Shown in pieces: positions 1 to 11,584 of a DNA stretch of 64,000 bases. The stretch comes from Diogma glabrata (lineage: Eukaryota > Arthropoda > Insecta > Diptera > Cylindrotomidae). Location: NCBI GenBank assembly GCA_963693315.1, contig OY856187.1, positions 390,935,269-390,999,268 of the forward strand, in the 5' to 3' direction. Under the pieces are notes generated by a model. That model was given only the letters and a program-made list of their open reading frames with translations. It was not told where the DNA came from and did not search any database. The stretch's first letter is position 1. Each line of letters begins with the position of its first letter. The position numbers were made by a program, and so were the translations under genes.

Positions 1-590
1 GCCTGTATTGCCTCATTCGTGGACATGTTTGTTTGATAACACACATCTCGCTATCTTCGGTTTCATAGCCATCTTCCAAATTTTCTTCTGAATTATTAGA
101 ATTTAAAATTTCTGATATTATTTCAGCATCTGTCAACATACCGAATACTGGATCCTTGTTATCACATTCGATCCATTCAAACAAATTTGTCTTGCTAAGA
201 GGCAAATTTAATTCAGCGGCGTAATTGACTATCTCAATTGTAATTGTATGAATTTGGTCTGGTTCTTCTTCAACAGTATCATCCAAAGTATCATCAACGT
301 CAGGTGAAACAGATTGCCAAGTTCGTTATATACACCACATGAAGTCCTTGATCGTAATTTCTGTAGAAATAAGATCACTTTGGTCTTCGAAGTTTAAATG
401 TATTTTCATTATTTCCTTTCGATTCATTATTTCCTTTCGAAGGTACGGATTACCCCTTGGTCCATCAGTTGAATTAGAGAAGTGCAATTTGGTGGTAAAT
501 ATATTTCGGCAATATTGTTATATTTCAATAAATTTGCATCTGGATGTGCAGGACAGTTGTCCAAAAGCAAGCACAGTTTACAAGCTTTTA
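1..590 (-). pseudogene. Tigger/pogo-like transposase, C-terminal half, broken
   Basis: On the minus strand the translation shows the DDE-transposase block LLLDNCPAHP (541-570), followed by LPPNCTSLIQLMDQG (about 456-500), which is the signature of the Tigger/jerky/CENP-B-like DDE_1 family. Downstream come WQSVSPDVDD and a long acidic C-terminal tail (EEEPDQIHTI, LTDAEIISEI) that stays open to the window edge, so the protein continues to the left. The family's role is cut-and-paste transposition at TA sites. The copy is dead: there is an in-frame stop after FERK near 421, where a short stretch of about 18 bases is duplicated, and another stop near 330. Nothing matching the N-terminal helix-turn-helix or first catalytic Asp is seen beyond about 600. 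Family assignment is firm; exact ends are approximate. Confidence 0.8.
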
Positions 591-610
591 AAAGCGTAAT
601 TTTCAAGCTT

Positions 611-742
611 TAGCTAAGACACTTTTTTTAAAACGGAATTTGTTTGGTTAATCGCTATTTTTCTTCACCGATTCTTTTGTCATAATATGCAGTAAAAGAT
701 CAAATTATAATGTTTTTATTTTCAAAAAAAGTGTCTTAGCTA
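611..742. repeat. 132-bp MITE-like inverted repeat
   Basis: A 19-bp perfect inverted repeat, TAGCTAAGACACTTTTTTT at 611-629 and its complement at 724-742, encloses about 94 bp of AT-rich sequence with no ORF. If the outer TA is the target duplication, the terminal repeats are 17 bp, as in Tc1/mariner/pogo-type MITEs. It lies directly beside the end of the Tigger-like fragment, so it could be a derivative of that family or an independent insertion. Confidence 0.6.
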
Positions 743-2304
743 TTTACATTTTAAATTTACAATAGAAGGCTTCAAGAAAAAAATCAGTTAATGGAAATCT
801 TAATAAATTTTCTTATTGAAATTCCATTTTTTATCGTTTTCCAAAATTTATATGTTTTAATTAATTTTGTATACGGTTTATTGTACAAAATCTATTTCAA
901 ATTAAAATTTAAAGGTGAGTTTATGTTACAAAACTCGTCATAAGTTCATATATGTTAAACAACATTAGATCGAATCATTTTTTTTTTGAGGTTATGTCTA
1001 CTAGGTTCAGCGTGAATAAGCAAAAGTGGTAATCGCTATTTTTTTTTTCACGAACAGCGATCTACCGCATCGCTTTGATTTTAATTATTCTAATATCTTA
1101 AAATTAAAAAAATTAAAAGACTTCTCTATTCTATCTCTTTTTCAATTGTAGTTTGAATAGTAACATTTTCCGTTAAGAATTTGAAAAAAAAGAGTAGAGT
1201 TGACGTTTGGTTCCAGTCCAGAGACAAAATTTGTCATCTACATACAAAAACAAAACATTCTTGGCAAGTGGGAGTTAGACATCTAAAATTTTCTTTTCAA
1301 ACCCATCTACACAAATTTCAGCTAGAAGGGTGCTCCTCCATCAGCAAATTTACAATACTTACAATACTACTACTCAAAAACGAAACAGTTCTGTTCAATA
1401 CAAGTTTTAAATATCAGGTTGAGTTTGTTTTGAAGCTTGATCTTGATGATACAGAATTTTTACAAAATTGTTACTTTTTTTCAACCTTACTTCGAATTAA
1501 CCTTACTCTCAGTTCGATAAACGCAATTCCCAAATCTCTTCCGAATTTGATCAGTGACTAGTAAGCAAACACACCAGGTTTATTAGGTATTCAGCACCTT
1601 AATTGTTCCGCAAAAGGAAAACAATACAGCAAACAATACCTAACTAGAATATTCTTTCAACGGCTTCTGACACTCAAACGGTTTATTGTAGAAATATTCA
1701 GTACACAGCGTCCAAAATAATACACAAAATGCTTCTATTTAACAACACTTAAAACTTTATTTATAAAAACTAATTTCAAAATAATTTCTATTTACACGAT
1801 TTAATATGCACGGTAGAACGTTTTGTTTACAATTAATTAATTGGGCCTGAAATACCTGCTTAAATACTATTCCGGAAAATCTAGAAAAATCAATATTATT
1901 CTAACCCTCTTTCATCGGAAATGCTCCATAAAACAAAATAACGAATAAAGTGGATCTGTGGGCTAACTGTAAAAAATATTATATAGAAATATAACAGGTT
2001 ATAGAAATCAAATCCACTAAAAAATTATTTTGACCTTTCTAAGAGAACAACAACAATTATATCTGTTTTATAATCATGGATGATGATAATGACCACGCAT
2101 TGTATATCGTAATTTTATACAGTTTGGCCTCACTTATGCTGGATTAAATGGATTTTTATGTTATACCTATTTCGTTATGATTTTGTACAAACCGTAATAA
2201 TATATCAATGACAGCATAACATTACATATTGTATGTTAAAAACCAATAGTTTTGTGAATCTTTTAGATGGCCAAAATCAGTTTAATTTTGGCAATTTATT
2301 TTAG
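743..2304. other. AT-rich, no recognisable gene
   Basis: I see no conserved protein or RNA here. An open frame at 1181-1561 (126 codons) matches no family I know and sits in ordinary AT-rich sequence. Short phrases with ATCGCTATT occur near 654 and 1032 and recur near 35040. Confidence 0.5.
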
Positions 2305-2445
2305 GAAACGGTGATAATATAGCCATCACGCAAGAAGAATATTTAAATGCTAATGGTTTTCCTCTACGTCTTTACTGTGAAACATTTGACAGTATAATCA
2401 CTGAAATAAAAATACAATTTGATTCTCTAAGTAAATTCAATTTGT
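2305..2445 (+). pseudogene. Possible hAT (ZMYM1-like) transposase scrap
   Basis: An open stretch following a TTTTAG reads GNGDNIAITQEEYLNAN, then CETFDSIITEIKIQFDSL, and stops at 2445. The pattern EEY-x-N ... FDSII-x-E-x-(5)F resembles the segment of ZMYM1-like hAT transposases just before the C-terminal region, where a bulky-residue/Asp pair precedes the E-L-x-x-R-F motif. Only about 46 codons survive, so this is an inference from a short motif. It could also be chance. Confidence 0.3.
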
Positions 2446-2490
2446 AAGAGATAATTAGTGAGGTTAAAAAAATTAATTATCTCTTACAAA
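2441..2490. repeat. 50-bp hairpin at LINE A 5' junction
   Basis: Two perfectly complementary 17-bp arms (2441-2457 and 2474-2490; arm TTTGTAAGAGATAATTA) flank a 16-bp loop. The hairpin sits between the hAT-like scrap and the start of the truncated LINE A copy. Confidence 0.7.
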
Positions 2491-2520
2491 AATGCATACT
2501 TTGTCGGGTTTAAGTCGTAT

Positions 2521-3255
2521 AAAACCTATGAACCAATAGGTGAATGTAAAAGCATACGTTTATTGGGTGTCACAGTTTCAAATGACCTACTCTGGAACGA
2601 TCATGTAATGGCGATGGCAAAAAGCGCGTCTAAAAAACTCGGCCTCCTAAATAGATGCAAAAACCTTTTCACTCCATACCAATTGCTCCATGTTTATAAG
2701 TCCTATATTCGTCCTTGTATGGAGTACTGTTGTCAAGTTTGGGGTGCTGCTTCTGTTTCCATCTTGGCCCTATTGGACTCTGTTCAAAAACGAGCTATAC
2801 GAATTGTGGGTGATCGAACTTTGACATCAAAACTTGATTCCCTACAACATCGTCGCACTGTTGCTGACCTCGTTGCTGTTTACAAATATCGTCATCAGCA
2901 GTGCTCAGATGAAATCAGCAGCATCATGCCTCAAACTTATTCTTACCCCCGTTTTACTCGACAATCGGCTACCGCAACCAGTCAAACGGTCGAGATCCCA
3001 CGCTGTCATACTGGCAGATCGCAGAAAGACTTCTTTGTCCGAACTGCATACAAATGGAATATTTTGCCGGAATCCTTAGTCTCAGGTGACTTCAACCCGC
3101 AGAGGTTTAAAAAAAGCGTTCATCATGACCTTAGAATACCGGTTGTTGTGGGACCTAGGTCTAGACCTAGGTCTTAAAAGGTATTTATGTGTTGTTGTGA
3201 CACATATTGTGACACAACACATTTTATTTTACACAATTTTATTTTACACAATTTG
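2521..3255 (+). mobile_element. LINE family A copy 1, 5'-truncated (RT C-terminus)
   Basis: This is the 3' end of a non-LTR retrotransposon of the jockey/CR1-like group. The frame (to the stop at 3175-3177) encodes the thumb and C-terminal part of the reverse transcriptase: RLLGVTVSNDLLWNDHV, SYIRPCMEYCCQVWG, LDSVQKRAIRIVGD, SLQHRRTVADL and a W-N-x-L-P motif near the end. Homology to the copies at 10463 and 21176 begins near YEPIGECKS (2524), so the catalytic motifs and endonuclease are missing. The last codons encode GPRSRPRS over a 22-bp palindrome. The 3' UTR carries the family's GTGTTGTTGTGACACA hairpin half and a duplicated TATTTTACACAATT instead of a clean poly(A). A frame opens upstream of 2521 but is not LINE sequence. 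Not functional by itself. Confidence 0.85.
3152..3173. repeat. 22-bp perfect palindrome at LINE A ORF end
   Basis: The sequence is two copies of the 9-mer GACCTAGGT-type unit (period 12) and reads the same on both strands. It encodes R-S-R-P-R in the last codons of LINE A. The copy at 10548-10568 keeps an almost identical double unit; the copies at 23070 and 39612 keep only one unit, so unit number varies within the family. Confidence 0.9.
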
Positions 3256-3363
3256 TTTAGTTTAGTACATTGTGAGCGGTTTAAGGGATATTCGCAGCAA
3301 TTTTGTAATAGGCAAGCTATTCCATTTGAGTTGTGCTTCCCTTTTCGTCCTCTATACCTATAG

Positions 3364-6040
3364 CAGTGGCGTAGCTAGCATGGGTGACACCCGGGGCGGA
3401 TATTGTGGTGTCACCCCAAGAATGAAAACTGTCAATATTAATAAAAACCCGATATACGTAATTTATAATTTTATTTAATTAATACAAATTATTTAATTAA
3501 TGCAAATGAGCATTATTATTAATAAGTTATATATAATTATAGTACTGTTTTATTATACATTCTTTCATATTGATGTATGAAAATGAATCTTTTAGGAAAG
3601 TATCTCACCAGCCATTCGTTTTTTACGACGAATTCGTCTTTTCATTAGAATGTCATAGCTCTCCGATTTCATCGTAGCAAGATCTATTGCCTGTTCTACA
3701 ATGTCATTTCGTTTTTCTTCAATATAAAGACGAAAAGACTCTATTTTTGTAATTAATTGATCAATATTTAAGCCTTTGGTTTGCTATCCAATCTGAGCAC
3801 AATTTATGTCCCTAAGAACATCATTTCAAAACAAAAGATAGCAAAGAAACGTAAAATCACACACTGCATGCATAAGGTTGTGTGCAGCGCCTCTAGAGTC
3901 TACATTTTCGTGTTGATCACTTAGCTTTTCAATTGCAGCCACAATCCCATCAAAATTTTCGGCCAATACTTTTACTGCAGCATAATGAGCACTCCAACGA
4001 GTTGTTGAGAGTCTTTTAACAGTTGTTTTGCTGTGTTTAACAAGCACTTCCCAGCGGCTAGTCGAAGCAGAAAAAAATGTAAAAATGGCCTCCACTGTTC
4101 CGAAAAACGTTACACAAGCTACATTTTGTGCAAATGAGTGTTGGCCACATAAATTAATTGAATGATCTATGCAGCCCACAAAAATTGCTTTGTTATTTTT
4201 TGCTTTAATAATAGCTTGCACTCCTCCATGTATACCACTTATAACAGCTGCATTATCATAACCTTGGGAACGACAATTCATAGCCTCTAAACCATCATTT
4301 TTAAGGTTTTTAAGAATTTCATCGCTTGAATCAGCGGCTTTTTTTCCATGTAAAGAAAAAAATCCAAGGAATACTTCTTTGACTTCCACTTTTCTACCAT
4401 CAATTTTCACATAACGAATCACTTCAGACATTTGATCAATATGTGAAATGTCAGGTGTGCTATCAAACATAATTCCAAAATATTTAGCTGATTTAATTTC
4501 GTTGACAAGCTTAAACTTTACGTGGTTCGCTAAAACATTTATGAACTCATTTTGTATATCTGGTGACAAATATGATACTTTTGGTGATTTGCCATGCTCC
4601 AAACTCAAAATGTGTTCTGTTAACACTACATCATACTTTGACAATAGATTGACTAGTTCTAAAAAATGCCTTTATTTTAAGAACTTTGTCCTTCATCATG
4701 TCCCCGAAATGCTAGGTTTTGTTTAGATAAAAAGAAAGTTATATCCAATAATCTGGATAAAAGATGTTTCCACTTCTGTTTTTCATTATCTACTAATTGT
4801 AAGGCTGCGTCTCCTATCGTTTTATGACATTTCAACCTCATTTCCCAAGTTTTCAAAATTCTCCAGATGTTCATTTGAAGTTTCATGGTCGGCTACTTTG
4901 GGATTTAGTTTCCACCACTTCTGAAATCCAGTCGTAAATGCTGAATTTATATTACAACTATTGGTGACAGCAAATATACGACAGCAGAAGCAGTACAGGC
5001 TATTATTTATAGGAGAATAAACCATCCATGACCGCAGAATTTTTTCTCCATTAGGCATCACTTTATAAAACCATTCTTTAGAAAGATGGCGAACATTGCC
5101 TTTTGTATCTAACCCGGGTCTAGATACAGTAGCAAACGGCCCTTCTCTATTTTGAAAATGTTCACTTCCTTTTTTTATGATTTCAATGCGAACATTATCA
5201 GAGACGGGTATATTCCAATGTGATACATCTCATAAGTCCTGAAGTGATTCGCTCATACAAATACTGTCTTCGATATTAGAAGCATTAGCAGCATTATCAC
5301 TATCATTTTCAGTATTTTTTTCTGATTTGCCTTCATCATGGGTTATCATTATTAATTCTGTGTTGTCGCTGTTACTTTCTGAAGATGAGCCAATATTCTC
5401 TGAAACATTCGTTGCATTAACGTGAGAATCAGTTTCTTTTGATGAGCTTTGGCTATCATCAGGTTTTGTAACATATTTATAAATCGATCCAGATATGCTC
5501 TGAACATCATCTATTTTAGCCTGTTTGGCCTTTCTCTGCTGGAACCCGCTTTTTCTTTTAGAAGTATGAACTCCTCGTGGCATATTTATTTTTTGGGATA
5601 TTTGCTAGACGTAAAAAAATATTTTTAATTATAGTAGGTATCAGCAAACATATAGTTCTAAATATATTTGTAAGATACTATTTCATAATAAGTACACTGT
5701 GTTAACGATTAAATACACTACCAGAATTAATCTATTTAAAATTCCTTGCAACAACTTATATTAAACAATATTTGATAAAATGGAATATACAAATCATATG
5801 CCTAATATTATTAGGAACCATTTAAAAATATATAACTATAAAATCCATCTTTTAGAATTTTATATAAAGTATTGAAACCAAAATTAAATATCCAATTAGA
5901 ATCATGCTCAATAATTTACAAATTTAATTGTGATTCTTTTGAAAAATTTTACATCTGGAAAACCGGAAAATGTTTTAAAGACTGATTTAAGGAATATTGT
6001 CTAAAAATCTAAGAAGAAAAATAATCAAAATTTAAAGTCT
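3364..6040 (-). mobile_element. ZMYM1-like hAT element, copy 1 (3' end to 5' region)
   Basis: The plus-strand left edge is a hAT-type terminus, CAGTGGCGTAGCTAG (3364), followed by GGGTGACACCCGGGGCGG. Essentially the same terminal sequence appears at 19280 (inverted) and 51067. Reading on the minus strand from the right: a non-coding region with an antisense Penelope-like piece, then the transposase (5583 down to about 3590), then about 230 bp of AT-rich 3' sequence ending at the terminus. The plus-strand copy at 51067-55403 is colinear across 3590-6040. The 5' terminus of this copy is not seen. Confidence 0.7.
3590..5583 (-). pseudogene. ZMYM1-like hAT transposase, copy 1, internally deleted
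   Basis: Starts at MPRGVHTS (5583), followed by a Ser/Asp-rich N-terminus. A TTF-type zinc-finger region follows: NGEKILRSWMVYS, YCFCCRIF and GFQKWWKL with a downstream H-E-x-S-x-E-H. Then comes IDNEKQKW-like helix and the RNase-H-like hAT core: FGIMFDSTPDISHIDQMSE (first catalytic Asp region, near 4440-4490), QGYDNAAVISG (second Asp, near 4240) and STTRWSAHYAAVK. At least four frame breaks separate these blocks (near 5230, 4820, 4680, 3825). Past about 3600 the frame that in copy 2 leads to the C-terminal dimerisation block is replaced by AT-rich 3' sequence, so the catalytic Glu region and the dimerisation domain are deleted. Family function is DNA transposition; this copy is inactive. Confidence 0.85.
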
Positions 6041-6190
6041 ATTTTTAAATTTAAAGTCAAACCATTTAGTTAATAACAATCATAACTACACCACTTTTAA
6101 ACAAAATTTGAAGGCTTTACATTTATGTTACAAGGATTTTGTAAATAAATTTAGTTCAAATAAATTATTATATTAGTAAATAAAAACCAC
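5777..6190 (+). pseudogene. Penelope-like element GIY-YIG fragment
   Basis: Plus-strand codons read LKPKLNIQLESCSIIYKFNC ... FEKFYIWKTGKCFKD, the start of the GIY-YIG endonuclease module that ends Penelope-like retroelements; the usual Y-I-G-x-T-G here reads YIWKTG. Stops punctuate both sides. Degenerate similarity to the end of the module may continue to about 6190. The same fragment lies at 51840-52085 in the same place relative to the hAT ORF, but 6040-6190 has no counterpart there. Confidence 0.65.
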
Positions 6191-6922
6191 TTGGACACCA
6201 AAATATTTTTATATTTTAATTTTTTTTTTAAATAAATAAAATGCAAAATTTTTTGCCTACTTCTGGCCTACTGGGATATTAAGAATTATCAAATAATTTT
6301 TGAAATAATTAACTGATATGGTTGGCAGTAGGCCAACGTATAATTCATAAAAAATATATAAAGAAATGAAAAATGGCAAAAAAATTTCTAACCGAATTCC
6401 CCTCGTTCATTGATAAATTCTCATAATTTTTTGGAAAATTCCTACAGCAAGTGGTATTAATAATAGCCCTCGGCCTACGGCTTCGTGCTATTATCAATAT
6501 ATGTATTTGCTTTCGAAATTTTTAAAACATTATTTCGAATTATCACCGCCCTTGGATGATTACTACTGATAATTTTTTTAAATGTTCAATAAATGATAGC
6601 TATGTAATCCAAAGAACGCTGAGTAAAATTTTAGTTTTGATATATGTACTCTCAATTGCTTAATGCAAAGCAATTCTATAACAATTGCTTTTTAACGCAA
6701 AGGGTTATACTTTTTATTGCATTTTGGGTTGTTTTAAAAATCGCGAAACCGTTTTTCGATAAAATTAAAATAAATGAAAAGTTTGCAAAAATTGGCATCA
6801 TAAAATTCTAACAAACAATTAAAATGAATTGAAAAAACTAAAGTCAGCTTCATCCTCAATAATAATAATAGGCCCAAAAACCTAAACTTTGCATCCTGAA
6901 ATTTCGTTTTTTCTACTAATAT
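6191..6922. other. AT-rich, no recognisable gene
   Basis: No supported feature. A short imperfect dyad GCCCTCGGCCTACGGCTTCGTGC near 6466-6490 stands out from the AT-rich background but has no known role. Confidence 0.5.
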
Positions 6923-7021
6923 AAGGCGTGTTCGATTTGACTGAAGCAACTGATACAACTGATAAATTGAATGCAATTGTTGTTGTTTTTTAAGTTGTTT
7001 CAGTCAAATCGAACGTACCTA
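6923..7021. repeat. ~98-bp MITE with TTCGATTTGACTGAA ends
   Basis: Left end GTGTTCGATTTGACTGAA and right end TTTCAGTCAAATCGAACGT are inverted copies (about 20 bp, few mismatches). A single end of the same family, TTTCAGCCAAATCGAACGCACC, lies at 46357-46378. No ORF; class unknown. Confidence 0.6.
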
Positions 7022-8879
7022 TTCTATTCTATGTAATGGATAGCCTGGGATAACGCCTGAACACAGTGTATTGTGGTCTCTGATTCATTGGTTGTCATTT
7101 TGATTAGTATAAGTAGCTTGTAATAGCTTCTCGTCCATCCACCATTGACAGACTTATTTTCCTTATAGTTTCCGTAACCCATAGTTATTTTCATTTAATT
7201 ATTTAACCATTAATATTTAATTTTACAACCCCCTAAAATTGACTCATACTACGTTTCCATCCGTTTAATTTCACCATACTATTTGAATTTAGATTCTCCA
7301 TACACTAACCGTGATTAAACAACGAAGTTTTCAAACCTCAAAACAGCTGTGCGTATTTGTCCAATCGTCAACATAAAAAGAATTAATATCTTGCCTTGTT
7401 ATGCCTTCGATTTTTTTTTTTGCATGGGTATTTTCCATCAAATAGTCTTTCCGTTATGGATCTGAACTTCACCGTGATACTGTTGTAGATTGTAGTTTTG
7501 TAATACATAAACATCATAAAGTCGATTGAACTTGCGTTTTGATCCATTCTAATTCATTGATAATTATTGTTGGTGTGTCGGAAATAATTTGTGTCGCAAA
7601 CTTATTTTTTTGCAATGTTACCAAATAACAAACAGTTTTGTTTAACACAAAAAAGTTCCTAACATTTATTTATTTGATGTAAATTAATTGCCTTACATCA
7701 AAAATACTGTATTCGAATCTTTCGAAATTGATATTTTGGGCTATATAAGGAGCGACTGTAAAATATTCATCCTCTTAGTTTATTACATTTTGATTTCGTT
7801 GTTTGGACGTCTCGTGGTGTATTTTTCATTCCATACCACCATAGTTCATTGGAACGTTTTTGTGGTTTTGACGTCTTCGTGCGGTGTGATGTTGTCAGCC
7901 ATTTATTGAAATGCAAAAACATATCAAAATACGAAAAAGCACACCTTTTTGTTTAAATTAAGTAGAAAAATGTATCTTTCTGTGTTATTATTATTAGTTC
8001 CGAAGAAAAAAAAAGAATTATATGTTTGTGTGTGATAGTCCAAATAATTTAATTAATTTAAATAATTCGATAATAAATTGTGATAACCCTAGTGATATAG
8101 TAATTAATTTCTGTGATTTGAATAGTCTTTTTATGCTTGCCATTGTTTTTTGTTGTGTCATAAGCTAAATTAAAGACTTAGAATAGTTTAAATTAAATGT
8201 GTTAAATATCTTTAAGGTTACTGGAAAAATCAATGATGAACGGGATCGGTCATACCGTAAAACAGAGGTAATCGTAGTGTCATTTGAGTTGTTGTTTGTT
8301 GTTTTTTTCAATGACCTCGAAATTATTTATCACTTACGAATCATAATACAAATCAATTAAAGAAATTCTTAACTTATGTACGTTAACTCTATATTTGCAT
8401 GTTATATAAAATACATAAAATAATTTATATTGCTATTATCAATTAAAGTGAAAAGCGCACAAAATAAGTTCTTTATATTTTTTTTGAGTGAATTGGAGGA
8501 ATTGTGTCTATCAAACACTGAAATTAAACCAAAAATTATTTCGTTCTGCAAATTTGGCTACGGGTAGTGCGTTTGTAAGCGTTATACGTGTTGTTATGAA
8601 TAGCTGTTCAACCATAAATCAGTTGCGTGGACTTGCTGGATTCAACTGGGTCATCTATGTCAATAACCATATATTATTTGTGTCTAACTGTGCAAGACTC
8701 GACCGTAATTGCGGGATACAACAGTAATATAGTTCATCGATTCATGAAACGATCAACCGCTTCGGCTTGACTCCTCTATCATATGTTTCAACGATTTGCG
8801 CAACCTGCAACTACTATAGTTAATTATCAATAGCGTTATATATATCTTTAACATCTAGCTATTCCAAGCGCGACCGCAT
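7022..8879. other. No recognisable gene
   Basis: Two short open frames (7688-7909, 8488-8727) show no motif I recognise. The sequence is slightly less AT-rich than its flanks but gives no splice, repeat or RNA signal I can support. Confidence 0.5.
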
Positions 8880-10450
8880 TTATTGGATTCGATAGTGCAA
8901 TTATATTTCAACACCTATGTAGGTTATTTTCATCCAACTTGTATCATCTTCGTCAACTTTTACAACAAAGTTTTACATAATATTCATATTATCGTATCAA
9001 AGCTTATACAACGTATTTTTATCCAACATATATTATCATTGTCAAAGCCTACAACGAAGTTTTATACAATACTCATATTATCTTATCAAAGTTTATACAA
9101 CGTATGTTGGTACAATAGTTCTGACATCCATTTCAACTTGGACAGCGAATTTTTGGAATTGTGTTAATCCACCAATTATTATCTCGTATTTTCAACGCTG
9201 GCAACCGTATGGGCAATTCACCTAATGTTTATGTATACAAATATTCCCATTGAAGTGTCAACATAGTCAATCGTATTCACGAATTGATTCACCGTTTATT
9301 TGCATAAAGTAACATGTTGTAGTGTCAGCTTATTCAACTATACTTGCAATATATATATATATATATTCTTGCTTGGTACTTTCGACATATTCGGCCGTAT
9401 TTACGAATTGATTCAACATTTGTTTATATGAATTGTCTTATATTATTTTCAACGCCGTCAACTACAGATACAAATATAGTTCACGCTTCTGTATATCAAG
9501 TGGATACATTATATTTTCAACTTATCCATCCGTATTTGCAAGTGATTCAACATTTATATGTACAACTTTTTACATTATATTGGCAACATATGCAACTGTA
9601 GTGACAATTCATTCAACGTTTGATTATACCAATCTTTATATGGTATTTTCCACCTATTCAGTTTTAGCTACATATCGGTTCCAGGTTTTATATACCAAGT
9701 TTTGCATTGTATTGACAACGGGTTCCGCCGTACTTACAAGTTTAATCGACCGTTATTGATACCAGTATTTACACTGTATTTTCAACGTCTTCATATTTGC
9801 AATTGATTCGACGGATATATATACAAGTTTTAACTCGTAAGCTCAACGCATTAAACTATATCTACAACTTTATTCAACGTTCACATATATTAATGGCTAC
9901 ATTGTATTATCATCGCATTCACCTATAATTGCAAAGTTATTCATCGATTATCTACACCAATTATTGCATTGAATTTTCGCATTATTCGGCTATATTTACG
10001 AATTTATTCGTCGATTATTTACACCACTTGTTACAATGAATTTTCAACGTACTCAATTGTAATTGCCAGTTTGTTCAGCGATTGTTTATGCCAATTGAAA
10101 CATTGAGATTTCGACGAATTCAGCCACAACTACAAATTTATTCAACGATTGTTTATTCAACGTATTTCACCTATAATCATAGATTTATTCAACGATTATT
10201 TGAATCATTTATTGCTGCGTATTTGTTTATTTTTCAACGTATACAACTATAAGTACAAATTTATTCAACGATTGCTTATTCAACTACAAATTTATTCAAC
10301 GATTGTTTATTCAACGTATTTCACCTATCATTATATTCAACGATTATTTATATCAACTATTGCTGCTTAATTTTCGCCGTATTCACCTATACCTACAAAT
10401 TTATTCAACGATTATTTATTTCGATTGTTACATTGAATTTTCAACGTACT
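8880..10450. repeat. Degenerate ~67-bp tandem array, left part
   Basis: Phrases such as TTTTCAACGTATTCAACTAT, TACAAATTTATTCAACGATT and TTTATACAAATTGTTACATTG recur in order. Between 9971, 10038 and 10105 successive units start 67 bp apart. Units are strongly diverged and some are shortened (duplicated 10140-10180 and 10280-10320). The array continues at 16030 after an interruption by LINEs, so it predates them. Long frames inside it are by-products of repeat periodicity. Confidence 0.8.
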
Positions 10451-10462
10451 CAACTATATATA

Positions 10463-11204
10463 TTTTTTTTTTTTTTTTTTTTAATAAAATGTGTTGTGTA
10501 ATAGGGTTTAGAATATGTGTCACAACAACACATAAATACCTTTTAAGACCTAGGTCTAGACCTGGGTCCCACAACAACTGGCGTTCTAAGGTGTAGATTA
10601 ACGCTTTTTTTAAACATCTGCGGGTTGAAGCCACCTGAGACTAAGTGTTTCGGCAAACTATTCCATTTGTACGCAGTTCGGACAAAGAAGTCTCTCTGCG
10701 ATCTGCCAGTATGACAGCGCGGGATCTTTACCGTTTCACTGGTTGCGGCAGCCGATTGCCGAGTGGAACGGGGGTAAGAATAAGTTTGAGGCATGATGCC
10801 GCTGATTTCATCTGAGCACTGCTGATGACGATATTTGTAAAAAACAACGAGGTCAGCAACAGTGCGACGATGTTGTAGGGAATCAAGTTTTGATGTCAAA
10901 GTTCGATCACCCACAATTCGTATAGCTCGCTTTTGAACAGAGTCCAAGAGGGCCAAGATGGAAACAGAAGCAGCACCCCAAACTTGACAGCAGTACTCCA
11001 TACAGGGACGAATATAGGACTTATAAACATGGAGCAATTGGTATGGAGTAAAAAATTTTTTGCATCTATTTAGGAGGCCGAGTTTTTTAGACGCGCTTTT
11101 TGCCATCGCCATTACATGATCGTTCCAGAGTAGGTCATTTGAAACTGTGACACCCAATAAACGAATGCTTTTACATTCACCTATTGGTTCATCACACATA
11201 CTAA
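10463..11204 (-). mobile_element. LINE family A copy 2, 3' part (split by LINE B)
   Basis: Reading on the minus strand: MCDEPIGECKSIRLLGV, SYIRPCMEYCCQVWG, SLQHRRTVADL and the W-N-S-L-P motif, ending with a stop near 10543, then the 3' UTR hairpin and a 20-base poly(A) (plus-strand T run 10463-10482). The coding frame is uninterrupted over this part. It ends at about 11204 in the middle of the RT gene; the upstream half resumes at 15777, so the element was cut by LINE B. An open frame runs on to 11403 only because LINE B's antisense 5' UTR happens to be open. Confidence 0.9.
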
Positions 11205-11584
11205 ACAACTTTTTTATACACAACATACACAACTTTTTTAAAATTCGCGATGAACGGTTGTGTTTTTGATTTTCGCTTAATTTAGTTTTGTGTTTTTCTT
11301 TTGGTTTTTTGTTTTTTTGAAGTTTGAATTTATAAACTATAAAATCTGATATAATAAAACAGTTAAAATAACAGTTAAAATATCTATTTCTGACGAATTT
11401 CAATTTTGTGCTATTTTAAAATTACAAGACTAGTGCAATAGAAATATTAATTAATTAATTAATTAACATTTTACTTTGAATTTTAGTGCTGATTGTGTTT
11501 ATTTTTCATAAAAATTCAAAAAACTGTTGAATTGCGATTTAATATTAAAATTGAACTTAAATCAATTTAATAAAATCAATCAAA

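Noticed and set aside
1181..1561. 126-codon plus-strand frame
   Set aside because: No recognisable domain, no splice or promoter support, ordinary AT-rich composition.
10543..11403. 286-codon minus-strand protein
   Set aside because: Only the part up to 11204 is LINE A; the first ~66 residues are antisense LINE B 5' UTR, so it is not one gene.
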